Shown piece after piece: positions 29,500 to 38,041 of a DNA stretch of 64,000 nucleotides (positions are counted from its first letter, which is position 1; the number at the start of each line of letters is the position of its first letter). Below the pieces are notes generated by a model. That model made no database searches, had not been told where the DNA came from, and saw only the letters and a list, made by a program, of their open reading frames with translations. The stretch spans positions 20,009 through 84,008 of the forward strand of contig NZ_JAPAAF010000017.1 of NCBI RefSeq assembly GCF_025907915.1, read 5' to 3'. Position numbers and translations under genes: made by a program. The stretch comes from Gaoshiqia sediminis (GTDB lineage: Bacteria > Bacteroidota > Bacteroidia > Bacteroidales > Prolixibacteraceae).

Positions 29500-31938
29500 T
29501 TATTTTCTGTAAACTTTGTTTTTAAAATTTTCGATTTCCTTTATTGCCTCATCCAAGCTGCCCGATCCATACTTATTGATGGTGGCTTTAGCGTGTATCC
29601 CTTCTTCCAACTTCCTGTTCAGTTTGTCGATGAGTGCGGTTAGCCTGGGGTCTGATTGGACGATCACCTGGGGGCTATTGGTTTGGGCGATCGCTGAACC
29701 GGCAGGTTTGAAAGCAGGCATCCTGTTGGAAGGGCTTACCGCTTCAATTACACCCGGATTGATGGTGTAGGGCTTTTTCCTGAAATCCTCCAGCCACTGA
29801 ATTACCGGACCAGTAACCGGGTTGTTCAGCATTCGGTTGGGGGCAATCCATTCCTGACCGGCTTCCCCGGCGCGATAAATACGATCCCCGTTAGTAAATC
29901 CACCAACAGCATATCCAGAAACCTTACTAGTCGCACTTTTAATTGTTGAAATCAATGTTGCAACCTGGGCAGCAAAACCAATAATCATCGGTATATTAAA
30001 TGGGAATGGTACGCTAGCGGCGGTTTCTCCGGTACCTTTGGCAATATTAATAACGGTCTCGGCAATGGCATAAGCTTGTTTAGCAATTAATGCGGCTTTT
30101 CCAATCTTGGTTTCTTCGCCAAAAACAGAAATAATCGTATCAAGTGAGGATAAATATGCTTCCTTTTTTCTTTGCTGTAATTGGATCTCGCCCTCAGTCC
30201 TCATTCTGGCGGCTTCAGCTTCGGCATCCATAGCATGTTGACGTAGTTTGCTACTTTCGAGAACCGCTTCAGTAAAAGCATCCTCCAACTCAACACGGGG
30301 ATCTATGTTTTCAATCATACCAGGAATCTCCAATTCATCTTCCGGAGAACTGATCCCGCCTGTCGGTGTGCCTGTCGATGTGTCCGGTGTCGTATTTTCG
30401 CCGGGCTTTTTGATAATTGTTGATACTTCAACATACTGTTTCACCGGTTGAATCTGCCCGTTCATGGTTTCATTCCAGGCATCCTTCCAGCTTTCGGCAA
30501 TTTTTTTCGCATTCCCTACAACCGTCTCTTTCATGTTGGCACCGTAATCCTGGAAGGCTTCTTTAATGCCGGATAGGTCAAAAGTAAGGACGGCCTTTAC
30601 CAGCTTTCCTCCAAGTTTGAGTTGCTCCCAGAATCCGGCCAAAGCTGTTTTAACCAAGGTAAAGCCACTTTCCCACATGGCCAGCATGTACTGGATGCCA
30701 GCACGGACCGGTAGGCTTTCGTTATACAGCGTGATAAACCAATCCCGAATTCCGGCAATGCCTTGGGCTAGTCCCGAAATACCGGTTGCCAGCAAGTCGA
30801 TGGAGAAAGCCTTGATGGCATCCAGTGTGCCGGTCCCGGTTCCCATCAGTTCGCTCCAGGCTTGCTTCAACCTGGTGTTGGCTTCCAGAAGCCTCTCCTG
30901 TGCTTGGGCATTCTCGCCCGCCCCCGCTTTCAGTTTGTCCAGGCTCAACTCAGCAGTCCCAAGCATGGTAATAAATTGCAGACCGGCATCCTCACCGGGG
31001 CCGCCAAAGATATCGGCAATGGCAGTCCCAACTTGTGCGCTTTGCGGGGGTAGTTCTGCCAGCCGGTTGCTAACCATCCGAATAGAATCAAAAATGCTGA
31101 TGGTTCCGTTCCGTAACTGCTCCTGGATGTTTGACGAACTGAGGCCAATACCGTCCAGTGCGTTCCTGGTAGCTGTTGTCATCTCGCGGAGGCGCAAAGT
31201 GCCTTCTTTGATCGTGTCAATCCCTTTATCGCTGTATATGCCAGTCTTAACCTGTTGGCTGATCAGCGCAATAGATTCGTCGGCAGACAGCCCGGCGGCT
31301 TTCAGCTGGGGGCCATACTCTTTTAGAATGTCCAGAAACTCACCGGAATTATCCGCACCGGTCAAAAAGCCGTCATTCACTTTTGACAAAGCTTCGTCCA
31401 AGGAGATGCCCATCGTTTGGGCGAAGCTGTTAACGCCAACCAGCACTTCATTGAAATCCCGGTTGAATGTGTCGGCAGTAGCCTGCACCCTGGCTGTAAA
31501 GTCGGCCAATGGTTGCCCCGAAAGTCCGGTCAGTTTTTCAGCCTCGCGGCGGGCTTTGGCTGTCTCGACATACAAGTTAAACAGGGCTTTTGCGCCTTTA
31601 ACCGCTCCTGCAATTAACGCACCCCAGCCAAAGGCAGGCAATAAACCCTTGGCAGAGGTCAAAAGCTTAGACATAACGCCGTTGTTTTTTTCGGCGGCAT
31701 CCGTGTTTTTATTCCATTGTTTTGCTGTGTCTCTGATGGTTTTATTATGCACGTCCATCATTGACTTTAGCTGACCGACCTTTTGCATCTGCTTGTTATA
31801 CTCAGCTGATCCAACTTCCATTTTTTTCAGCTCACCGCGCGCTTTGAAGAACTCTTTTTCGATGGATTTAATATCATTTTTGATCTCTTTACCGTCAATA
31901 AATAGGTAAACCCCGCGTTTTTCAATCTTTGTTGACAT
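29500..31938 (-). CDS. Phage tail tape-measure protein
   Basis: An 812-residue protein with the layout of TP901-type tape measures: a coiled-coil start (EKEFFKARGELKKMEVGSAE), a glycine/alanine-rich hydrophobic stretch (LLPAFGWGALIAGAVKGA, ~95-115), the conserved domain ~120-380 (GLSADESIALISQQVKTGIY; DSIRMVSNRLAELPPQSAQ; ADIFGGPGEDAGLQF), further hydrophobic segments, a second coiled coil near 570-600 and a short C-terminal tail. In tailed phages it sets tail length and helps DNA entry. Here it is the only long structural gene in the element, with one small phage-like gene directly before it, so its use is unclear. Confidence 0.92.
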   Translation of the reverse strand: MSTKIEKRGVYLFIDGKEIKNDIKSIEKEFFKARGELKKMEVGSAEYNKQMQKVGQLKSMMDVHNKTIRDTAKQWNKNTDAAEKNNGVMSKLLTSAKGLLPAFGWGALIAGAVKGAKALFNLYVETAKARREAEKLTGLSGQPLADFTARVQATADTFNRDFNEVLVGVNSFAQTMGISLDEALSKVNDGFLTGADNSGEFLDILKEYGPQLKAAGLSADESIALISQQVKTGIYSDKGIDTIKEGTLRLREMTTATRNALDGIGLSSSNIQEQLRNGTISIFDSIRMVSNRLAELPPQSAQVGTAIADIFGGPGEDAGLQFITMLGTAELSLDKLKAGAGENAQAQERLLEANTRLKQAWSELMGTGTGTLDAIKAFSIDLLATGISGLAQGIAGIRDWFITLYNESLPVRAGIQYMLAMWESGFTLVKTALAGFWEQLKLGGKLVKAVLTFDLSGIKEAFQDYGANMKETVVGNAKKIAESWKDAWNETMNGQIQPVKQYVEVSTIIKKPGENTTPDTSTGTPTGGISSPEDELEIPGMIENIDPRVELEDAFTEAVLESSKLRQHAMDAEAEAARMRTEGEIQLQQRKKEAYLSSLDTIISVFGEETKIGKAALIAKQAYAIAETVINIAKGTGETAASVPFPFNIPMIIGFAAQVATLISTIKSATSKVSGYAVGGFTNGDRIYRAGEAGQEWIAPNRMLNNPVTGPVIQWLEDFRKKPYTINPGVIEAVSPSNRMPAFKPAGSAIAQTNSPQVIVQSDPRLTALIDKLNRKLEEGIHAKATINKYGSGSLDEAIKEIENFKNKVYRK

Positions 31939-31939
31939 C

Positions 31940-32398
31940 TTATTTCAATTTTTCGACTGTTGATCTTAAAATAGCATCTGCATTAATTTCTCCGATTTTA
32001 TCGGCCAGTTCCGGCAAGTGTCGGTCCAGGACAGGAAATACCCAATCCTTTGGCTGTCTAGTCCCTGGGCCTTTGCCTTTCAATACGAAAATGCCATGAC
32101 GGGCAAAAGTGAAGCTAACACCGTCAATCTCCTCACCGTAATGACGAAACAGCTTTGATCGCACTGAATCACTCAGGTTGGGTTCGTTCTTGGTTGTTCG
32201 AGTAACAAAGCTTTTTATTCCTTTTTTACGGGCATCTTCGACTCCTTTTATTACGTTGGTGTTTTGGCCTTTATTTCGAAGCACGAAACTTTTCCCGCGG
32301 GGAAACATCGAGGTTGCATTGGATTTCAGTCCACGGATCACTTTCGGTGTCCACTGTTCGACTAGCTTATTTTGTATTTGAATAACCTTGTTGTCCAT
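31940..32398 (-). CDS. Phage-like protein upstream of tape measure (virion morphogenesis-like)
   Basis: A 152-residue basic protein. The region EIDGVSFTFARHGIFVLKGKG and the end VLDRHLPELADKIGEINADA resemble small Bacteroidota prophage proteins of the virion-morphogenesis / tail-completion type. It lies one base before the tape-measure start, the same strand, so translation is probably coupled. The similarity is judged by eye and is not strong. Confidence 0.5.
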   Translation of the reverse strand: MDNKVIQIQNKLVEQWTPKVIRGLKSNATSMFPRGKSFVLRNKGQNTNVIKGVEDARKKGIKSFVTRTTKNEPNLSDSVRSKLFRHYGEEIDGVSFTFARHGIFVLKGKGPGTRQPKDWVFPVLDRHLPELADKIGEINADAILRSTVEKLK

Positions 32399-32408
32399 AT
32401 CCTTTGTT

Positions 32409-32633
32409 TTATTTGGTTAACGCTGCATCAGGAACGCTCATTTGTTCCGGTTTCCCCTGGCTGTTCAACCAGGACACGAAATAGTCGTCAGACTCATCAT
32501 CATCCCACAAAAGCGCGTAGCGGGTAATGGTCATTGCAGTTTTTCGTTTCTCATCCGACTTTAGAAAAACTTTATCACCTAGTCCGAATCGGAGGTGAGG
32601 CTGCTCTTTTTTTGTTTCGATGTTTAAAATCAT
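32409..32633 (-). CDS. Small DUF2158/YodC-like protein
   Basis: A 74-residue protein. The segment FGLGDKVFLKSDEKRKTAMTI followed by a strand with YFVSWLNSQGK resembles the small SH3-like fold of YodC-type proteins (GDVVxLKSGGxxMTV...W). The start at 32633 is chosen because the open frame upstream lacks conserved character. It precedes the phage-like gene by 10 bp. Function unknown. Confidence 0.5.
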   Translation of the reverse strand: MILNIETKKEQPHLRFGLGDKVFLKSDEKRKTAMTITRYALLWDDDESDDYFVSWLNSQGKPEQMSVPDAALTK

Positions 32634-32821
32634 TTTATCCAGTTTAAAAATTAGTTCAGAAATCAATATATCGCTGAATATCGCTGACAATGTGCAATAT
32701 AATTGAAACACAGAGGGGCGTTAAAACGCCCAAAGACCTATCCGTTTTAGAGGCCCCCCCGAGCTCGCCCTGTCTTTTTGGGCAGATCAAAGAGCAGAAA
32801 CGCAGGAAATATGACAGCGGG

Positions 32822-32995
32822 TCACTGCTCATGTTCTGCCTTTATTTCTTCTTTTTTTATCTCGTGAATTATAAGCTGCCGGACAAACTCACTCCGGGAC
32901 ATTTGCCGCTTGGCACACATATACTCCAGGTAGCGCGAATCTTCTATGGTTAGGCGAGCCGAAACCAGACAGGACAATGAGTGATCCATTTTCAT
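32822..32995 (-). CDS. Small ribbon-helix-helix-like DNA-binding protein
   Basis: A 57-residue protein (start MKMDHSLSCLV). The pattern VSARLTIEDSRYLEYMCAKR then MSRSEFVRQLIIHEI is that of a CopG/Arc-type ribbon-helix-helix protein: a beta strand, helix A, a turn, helix B. These usually repress their own operon. It is the first gene after the terminator at 33136-33171 and may control the tail-gene transcript; inference from position. Confidence 0.6.
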   Translation of the reverse strand: MKMDHSLSCLVSARLTIEDSRYLEYMCAKRQMSRSEFVRQLIIHEIKKEEIKAEHEQ

Positions 32996-33135
32996 TTTAT
33001 TTTTTGATAATAAACCGAAGGTAAAAAGAGGAGGTAACAAATGAAAGGACAGATTGTATACGTCTGGTTATTAGGAATAAAGGTAAATTTGAAAGAGAAT
33101 TGATAGCATAGTAATACAGCTTATGCGATATGTAA

Positions 33136-33171
33136 ACAAAAAGAAATCCCGGCAGTTGACAGACCGGGATT
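33136..33171 (-). terminator. Internal terminator of the element's leftward operon
   Basis: On the minus strand AATCCCGG pairs with CCGGGATT around an 11-nt loop, followed by TCTTTTTG. It lies about 80 nt past the stop of the 114-residue gene and separates the replication/early genes from the tail-gene group. Confidence 0.75.
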
Positions 33172-33209
33172 CCACCAGCCAAAAAGAGCAGGAAAGGGCT
33201 GGATTTGCT

Positions 33210-33230
33210 TTCACTGGCCTGGCCAGTGAA
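33210..33230. repeat. Perfect 21-bp palindrome
   Basis: TTCACTGGCC, one central base, then GGCCAGTGAA. With a single central base it is a poor hairpin but a good two-fold site for a dimeric protein. It lies 20 bp downstream of the stop of the 114-residue gene and upstream of the next transcript. Confidence 0.6.
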
Positions 33231-33249
33231 AAAAATAGTTGATGTGGAT

Positions 33250-33594
33250 TTATTTGCTTTTATCAAATATCCGGATATACCAGGGAGCTCGCTTTATTCC
33301 CCAACGTTTTGCCCACTCTCGGTTTGCTTTCAGTTCCCACCATTCAGAATCAAGAGGGTAAGGATCTACCCCATTACTCTCCAGAAAGGAAACGAGGCTC
33401 ATTGATAGGGTTCCATAATACTCAATTAAATCATCCATTACGACCCTTAGTTCAAGTATTTTATTCGCGTCATTATCGGACAGCTCGGGGAAAAGTGTCA
33501 GGTCCATATCTCCAAGCCATTTCGTGGACTCGAATCCTGTTATGATGTTTGCCAGGTGTTTAATGGCTTGTTGTGCGTATTCGATCTTAGTCAT
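33250..33594 (-). CDS. Hypothetical protein
   Basis: A 114-residue soluble protein (starts MTKIEYAQQAIKHLANI) with helical character and a basic, tryptophan-rich C-terminus (WWELKANREWAKRWGIKRAP). No family recognised. It is the last gene before the internal terminator of the element's early operon. Confidence 0.65.
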   Translation of the reverse strand: MTKIEYAQQAIKHLANIITGFESTKWLGDMDLTLFPELSDNDANKILELRVVMDDLIEYYGTLSMSLVSFLESNGVDPYPLDSEWWELKANREWAKRWGIKRAPWYIRIFDKSK

Positions 33595-33620
33595 AGTTTG
33601 TAAATTTGGATTTTTTATAT

Positions 33621-34025
33621 TCAGAACATTTTAGAAAACAAACTAGCGTTTTCTGGTTCGCTTTCACTCACTAAATGCGGAGGTCCAATCTCGAAAGATT
33701 TTATTTCTTTGATCCTGCTGGCTACCTCTTTGGCTAAATTGCTTGCCTCGGTTGCGCTCTCTGCTTTGACGATTATTGGAACAGGCGACATCTTTCCGTT
33801 GTGGTATTCACCACGAAGCATAGCCCGGTAGTTGAATAATTCAAACGGGTTCTCAGACAGTGTGATAATCTGATAACTCACATAAGGTGGCAACTCATTA
33901 AGCCGTTGTTCAATTTGCTGGATCGCTTGCTGCCTGCCACTAGCGGTGCAAGTGTATTTTGCCTGGTTAATTGGTTGCTGATGGTTGCTATAATTCAGCT
34001 TAACTTTTGCGTAATACTTTCTCAT
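33621..34025 (-). CDS. Hypothetical protein
   Basis: A 134-residue protein starting MRKYYAKVKLNYSNHQQ. It has a mixed alpha/beta pattern with two apparently similar halves: both contain a strand, then an alanine-rich helix ending in I-x-x-R (GRQQAIQQIEQRLNEL and ATEASNLAKEVASRIKEI). No known family is recognised. The start at 34025 is chosen over an in-frame ATG at 34085 because that region overlaps the upstream gene. Confidence 0.65.
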   Translation of the reverse strand: MRKYYAKVKLNYSNHQQPINQAKYTCTASGRQQAIQQIEQRLNELPPYVSYQIITLSENPFELFNYRAMLRGEYHNGKMSPVPIIVKAESATEASNLAKEVASRIKEIKSFEIGPPHLVSESEPENASLFSKMF

Positions 34026-34044
34026 GTTGATTATTTCTCCCGGT

Positions 34045-34284
34045 TTATTCGTCTTTTCCTGTCCTGAATATGCCGTCCAGATCAACCGTGATAAACGGCA
34101 GATTTTCCAATAATTCTTTCAGGTCGGTTTCGAGATCAACAAGATGGATCAAGTTTTCGAGAGCTTCCAGGTCGTGCCCTGATCCGTTGCCCGTGGAGTT
34201 CAGGATCAGGTAGTTTTTAACTTCGTTCAGGGCTTGAATCCTTTGTTTGAGAATTCTGTCTTTAAGCAAATCAGATGGTTGCAT
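34045..34284 (-). CDS. Hypothetical small protein
   Basis: A 79-residue acidic, leucine-rich helical protein (MQPSDLLKDRILKQRIQALN; LEALENLIHLVDLETDLKEL). No motif recognised. It sits in a run of five short unknown genes with gaps of 12-30 bp, all leftward, so it belongs to the same transcript. Confidence 0.6.
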   Translation of the reverse strand: MQPSDLLKDRILKQRIQALNEVKNYLILNSTGNGSGHDLEALENLIHLVDLETDLKELLENLPFITVDLDGIFRTGKDE

Positions 34285-34296
34285 AATAATTGATTT

Positions 34297-34602
34297 TTAT
34301 TGTTTTGTTGATAAATTAAAATTGTACGGGCGCCGCAATTCAATAAGATAGTCCCGGCAATAGGATAGGTTACAGGAGAGGGTGTTGAGAATTTCTGTCC
34401 TTTCTTTCTTGTCGATTCCACTGTAATCAACAGTCTCTCGCGCGATGAAACATATCGCATCGGCCATATATTCCCGAAAGCATTCAATTGATTCGTTTTC
34501 GTTCCGTTGTAACTCCTTGATCTGTTCAATCAGCCTGGGCGTTAACACTGCTCCATTGATCTCAATGGTTTGGTTTTCTTCAAGTGTAATTTTCTTTTCC
34601 AT
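34297..34602 (-). CDS. Hypothetical protein, paralogue of the gene at 34622
   Basis: A 101-residue helical protein. It aligns by eye with its upstream neighbour: IEINGAVLTPRLIEQIKELQ against FKIGEAVITPAILLELETLQ, then a conserved R...ADxI segment and a terminal LRRP/LKRP. Tandem duplication is the simplest reading. No family known to me. Confidence 0.65.
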   Translation of the reverse strand: MEKKITLEENQTIEINGAVLTPRLIEQIKELQRNENESIECFREYMADAICFIARETVDYSGIDKKERTEILNTLSCNLSYCRDYLIELRRPYNFNLSTKQ

Positions 34603-34621
34603 GATTTTAATTTTTTGGTTA

Positions 34622-34906
34622 TTACAATTCCTCTGTTGCTGTTAAATCAGTTGGTCTTTTCAAATATTTCAATTTGTTGTAGATCGAGGCTAAGTCGCTA
34701 ATGAGAACTATTGTTTCTGGTGTCCCGTTTTCGTTCATGTCCATTAGTATTTTAGCGATGCTGTCTGCAATTACTGCGCGGTCAGATTTGAGCATATAAT
34801 TGTCATCGCTTTGTAACGTTTCTAATTCTAAAAGAATGGCCGGGGTGATCACTGCTTCGCCAATTTTAAAATTCTCTCCGATTTTGATTACGTCTTGTGT
34901 TTTCAT
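34622..34906 (-). CDS. Hypothetical protein, paralogue of the gene at 34297
   Basis: A 94-residue acidic helical protein (starts MKTQDVIKIGENFKIGEAVI). It shares the pattern G-x-AV-x-TP, a leucine-rich helix ending in LQ, a mid-protein R...ADSIAKIL and the ending LKYLKRP with the next gene, 19 bp downstream. Function unknown; in this position, just after the primase, small replication or anti-host proteins are common in satellites, but nothing in the sequence shows this. Confidence 0.65.
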   Translation of the reverse strand: MKTQDVIKIGENFKIGEAVITPAILLELETLQSDDNYMLKSDRAVIADSIAKILMDMNENGTPETIVLISDLASIYNKLKYLKRPTDLTATEEL

Positions 34907-34933
34907 AATTCTAAATTTTACTTGTTAATAATC

Positions 34934-35338
34934 TTATACTTTTATATTTATCCCGGCAGACTGGGCCAGGTAGAAAAAAGTCTTTATTGTTATTCCGTAC
35001 CGGCGGTTTGCCCGGCAATGGTCAAACTGTTTGTCGCACTTTTCCGGGTCGTAATCGGGATGAAACCGGCTGATCCGGTGGAACCAGTCGCGGCCTGTTT
35101 CGCCAAACTCATCGGCCAGGGCAAAACCCAGGGTGAGCCAATCGCTGTAATTGCAGGTCAAATCCAATTGGTAAGCTTCAATCCGGCGGACAATAACTTC
35201 AATATCATGCCCGATCCCGGTTTTGCTTTTTCCGCTTTCAACTGGCCGGGACTGTTTTTTCCTTTTGGCAGCGGGCAACCAGTCAGCCGGGTTGAACGGC
35301 TTCCGGACAATTAGCCATATTTCGGGATCAAAGGTCAT
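34934..35338 (-). CDS. Primase C-terminal (PriCT-like) domain, split from upstream gene
   Basis: A 134-residue product from the ATG at 35338. The segment CNYSDWLTLGFALADEFGETG and FHRISRFHPDYDPEKCDKQF is the pattern of the PriCT-2 domain that follows the VirE-N/BT4734 domain in Bacteroidota primases. The open frame runs back to 35518, overlapping the upstream gene, and joins it across an eight-base A run (minus strand) at 35347-35354: dropping one A would give one continuous primase of about 325 residues. It may be translated separately, by slippage, or be a frameshift relic. Confidence 0.65.
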   Translation of the reverse strand: MTFDPEIWLIVRKPFNPADWLPAAKRKKQSRPVESGKSKTGIGHDIEVIVRRIEAYQLDLTCNYSDWLTLGFALADEFGETGRDWFHRISRFHPDYDPEKCDKQFDHCRANRRYGITIKTFFYLAQSAGINIKV

Positions 35339-35909
35339 ATTGGTGCTTTTTTTTAATGAAAAGAAACCGGGGATGCACATAGGCATCCGGGTCCCATCCC
35401 AGGAAACAAACCCGGCAAACGTCACGGCCTGACTTGTCAACCCCAATCCCGTGTGTACTGCGTATATAATTGCTAACCGCATCGAAATACTCACCGTGCG
35501 TGTACTGGCCTGTAACATTGATCTCGATAACCCATTTTAGGCCGTTGCCATTGGGCGAAACAAAAAGTAGCTGGGTCTCAAAATACGGGTCCTTTAATAA
35601 TTGTGCTTTCACCGCCTGAACATCCTCCAGGTGATCGAAGTCCAGCACCAGGTAACCGGAGTGCTCAATAAGTTCGGCCTCGTTGCGCCTGGTGAATGAT
35701 CCGCTGAATGTTACAAAATCAAAGCTGGCAGATTTAAACTTCCGGTTTGCTTCTTTGTCTTCAATTGGACGAAGCCGGAGTGTCCTGTCTTTGGCATAGT
35801 CGGATGAAATATACAGGTAGGCATCCCGCAGGGTGATCTGCCGGTAGGGTGATTTGTTGGTTATCGGGGCCTTGAAAAAGCTGAACATGGGTGTCTTCCG
35901 GGCTGTCAT
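35328..35909 (-). CDS. VirE-N / BT4734-like primase N-terminal domain
   Basis: A 193-residue protein of the VirE-N (BT4734-like) type common at the start of Bacteroidota mobile-element primases. Hallmarks are FVTFSGSFTRRNEAELIEHS, GYLVLDFDHL (acidic pair likely in the active site) and LLFVSPNGNGLKWVIEI, and GVDKSGRDVCRVCFLG. It ends in KKKHQYDL just after an A8 run, while the expected second half continues in the +1 frame. The start ATG at 35909 lies at the edge of the iteron array, consistent with an origin next to its initiator. Confidence 0.8.
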   Translation of the reverse strand: MTARKTPMFSFFKAPITNKSPYRQITLRDAYLYISSDYAKDRTLRLRPIEDKEANRKFKSASFDFVTFSGSFTRRNEAELIEHSGYLVLDFDHLEDVQAVKAQLLKDPYFETQLLFVSPNGNGLKWVIEINVTGQYTHGEYFDAVSNYIRSTHGIGVDKSGRDVCRVCFLGWDPDAYVHPRFLFIKKKHQYDL

Positions 35910-35952
35910 AGTGCTAATTTTTTTAAGGCGGAGATTTGTGTATATGCTTGGG

Positions 35953-36228
35953 TGTAAATGTTGTAAATGCTGTAAATAGAATAACGCATGGTATAGATAA
36001 TCAGTAATTTACAGAAACACCCATTGTAAATGTCCTTATTACTGACAATACGGCCTATTAAGCATGAAATCAATATTTTAGGGTCGTTTTTTGCACATTT
36101 ACAACATTTACAATGCTTTTTTATGTTTATTACTACATGTGTAAATGATGTAAATGGATTGTAAATATCTAATCTATTGTCATTCATTTGTTTACACTTT
36201 TAGATTTACAGTATTTACCACATTTACA
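35953..36228. repeat. TGTAAA iteron array, candidate replication origin of the element
   Basis: In 276 bp the hexamer TGTAAA occurs 13 times exactly: seven on the plus strand (35953, 35962, 35971, 36025, 36140, 36149, 36160) and six on the minus strand (TTTACA at 36008, 36098, 36107, 36191, 36205, 36223), plus a one-base variant at 36214. Several are spaced exactly 9 bp apart. The block is AT-rich, has no convincing gene, and lies between primase and helicase genes. This is the layout of an iteron-type origin bound by an element-encoded initiator. Confidence 0.75.
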
Positions 36229-38041
36229 GATTCAATTCTATTTCGTTGATTGAATATTCGTTTTCTGTTAAATTCAATCGAAACTGATAGCAAGATCCAA
36301 AATGAGAATCGGTGTAAGCTCCACCTCTGCCTTTTTGTGTGTTCGGGATAAATGGGGAATAAGATTTAGAGGTCAATAGCATTCTAAGGCTGTTTGAATC
36401 CAAAAACTTCTGATTGTTGTTTTTACAGTACCGGACATATTCCGGGTAAACTAATTGAAGTTTAATCTGCAGAACCGATTCTCCGGTTTCGTCTCTTTTT
36501 AGCCGATAGTGGCTTTTTTTCGGGTCGCTGACAGGTAAATCATGAATGAACTGGACCAGGTTGCCATTGCGTATGTTATAGGCAAATGCTTGCCAAAATA
36601 TGGTTACCTCGTCTGTTTGCCGAAGTAATATATTCTGCTCTTTTGCGTTTTCAACAACTGCCCTGGTGATATCATTGAAGGAAAAGGGGAAAGGTAGTTT
36701 TTTGTATAACAACCTGGCCGGAGTCAGGATCAGTGCCACATGCTTCAATGTCCGTTCGGCAAAGTCGGCTTTCAGGCTTTCCCGCAATTCCCTGATGTTT
36801 TCATCAAACGTTTTTCTGAAATTTTTGGCAAAAAACTCCCGGTGGCGTAGGATATCTGTTATCACTCTCCCCCATCCCTGCTCCTGGAGGCGGTGCAACT
36901 CATTGAAGGCTTCCCGCTGTTGAGCAGAAAACTTGTTGTTCTCAAAATGCAGCAGGATCATTCGGCTTAGTACTGCCGTTTTTTGGTTTGGCAGGTGGTT
37001 GCCATCAAAAACGATAGCCGATTTTACTGATGCAATCCGGGTGCGGTTATCGTTACTTTTCACTCCGGTTACCCGGCCCGATCCATCGTAAGCCGTGAGG
37101 ATAAGATCCTGGTTCGCTTCGTCAGTTTCAGGTGTGTATTCCTTCAAATAAAATATGGTATTATTCCGGCTCGCTATTGTTCGGGAAAGAGCTACCTGGG
37201 TAGCATTATTCAAAGGGATGCCAATAAAATCGCCACCAAAAACACGTAAAAGGTACTCTGTCATTGAGGTTTTTCCGGTGCCATAAGCCCCAAATAGAAA
37301 GAGAAAAGGAAAAAACCCAACCTTATCAAAAACAATCTCCCAGAATAATGAAAGGATCAAAAATAGAATCGCGATTCCTCCGTTGGTCTCGAACGCTTTA
37401 TAATAAAGAATAGCCCAATTTTCAAAATCGATTTCGGAATTTAAAAATACGAATTTACGTTCGCCTTCGTAATCGGGATTATTGATGTGAGCTTGTCCGA
37501 AAGCTGGTAAATAATAGCGGTTACCAGAATCAGGGCATGTAATTACCCCTACTTCATCCGCATTTAAAAGCTTTCCCGACGTGGTAAAAATAGCGTTGCT
37601 AAAGGCATAAACCTGATGTTCGGGGTTCCATCCCATTGTTTCAATGATATGGGCCTGGACTTCATTATCCATCCAGTGGGAAAATATGCGTTTGAGCTGG
37701 TAGGTATTTCCGTAAAAAGTGCATTGCTTACTTTTCAAAATCGTCTCAAAAGTTTCCAGTTTCATTTCTCCAGATTGGATTTCGATTAGGTAAGTCTCGC
37801 CGGTGTTGCGCTGTATCTGGATAATACGTTTACTATTATTGGTCCCATTGACCAAGTGAAAAAGGCTTGATCCGACAAAGTTGGAAAGCTCCACTTTTAC
37901 CTTGTTCCGCCGTTGAATCTCAACAGTAAAGTACTTGCCACCATAGATGTAAAATCCATATATTTCGAGATGATCTTCCTGGCTTTCGGTGTCGGGTATC
38001 TGGGGGAGTTGTTTGTTTGGTAGCATGTTGTTTTTTTTCAC
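36224..38041 (-). CDS. Phage/element replicative helicase (DUF927-like ATPase)
   Basis: A 605-residue protein. A Walker A motif FGAYGTGKTSMTEYL lies near residue 260 in a hydrophobic context (PFLFLFGAYGTGKTS), followed by acidic strand FYLKEYTPETDE and SRTIASRNN. The N-terminal ~240 residues resemble the DUF927 region of element-encoded helicases (HIIETMGWNPEHQVYAFSN). Start is GTG at 38041, overlapping the stop of the 47-residue gene (GTGA); an ATG at 38026 is the alternative. Its stop falls inside the last iteron. It probably unwinds the origin together with the primase. Confidence 0.75.
   Translation of the reverse strand: MKKNNMLPNKQLPQIPDTESQEDHLEIYGFYIYGGKYFTVEIQRRNKVKVELSNFVGSSLFHLVNGTNNSKRIIQIQRNTGETYLIEIQSGEMKLETFETILKSKQCTFYGNTYQLKRIFSHWMDNEVQAHIIETMGWNPEHQVYAFSNAIFTTSGKLLNADEVGVITCPDSGNRYYLPAFGQAHINNPDYEGERKFVFLNSEIDFENWAILYYKAFETNGGIAILFLILSLFWEIVFDKVGFFPFLFLFGAYGTGKTSMTEYLLRVFGGDFIGIPLNNATQVALSRTIASRNNTIFYLKEYTPETDEANQDLILTAYDGSGRVTGVKSNDNRTRIASVKSAIVFDGNHLPNQKTAVLSRMILLHFENNKFSAQQREAFNELHRLQEQGWGRVITDILRHREFFAKNFRKTFDENIRELRESLKADFAERTLKHVALILTPARLLYKKLPFPFSFNDITRAVVENAKEQNILLRQTDEVTIFWQAFAYNIRNGNLVQFIHDLPVSDPKKSHYRLKRDETGESVLQIKLQLVYPEYVRYCKNNNQKFLDSNSLRMLLTSKSYSPFIPNTQKGRGGAYTDSHFGSCYQFRLNLTENEYSINEIELNL

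Noticed and set aside
30566..31774. 402-residue plus-strand open frame
   Set aside because: Antisense shadow of the tape-measure gene; serine/proline-rich with no recognisable domain.
35906..36187. 93-residue minus-strand open frame overlapping the primase start by ATGA
   Set aside because: It is a translation of the iteron array, with low-complexity repeats of Ile, Tyr, Cys and Lys; the iterons explain the sequence better. The ATGA overlap is noted but probably chance.
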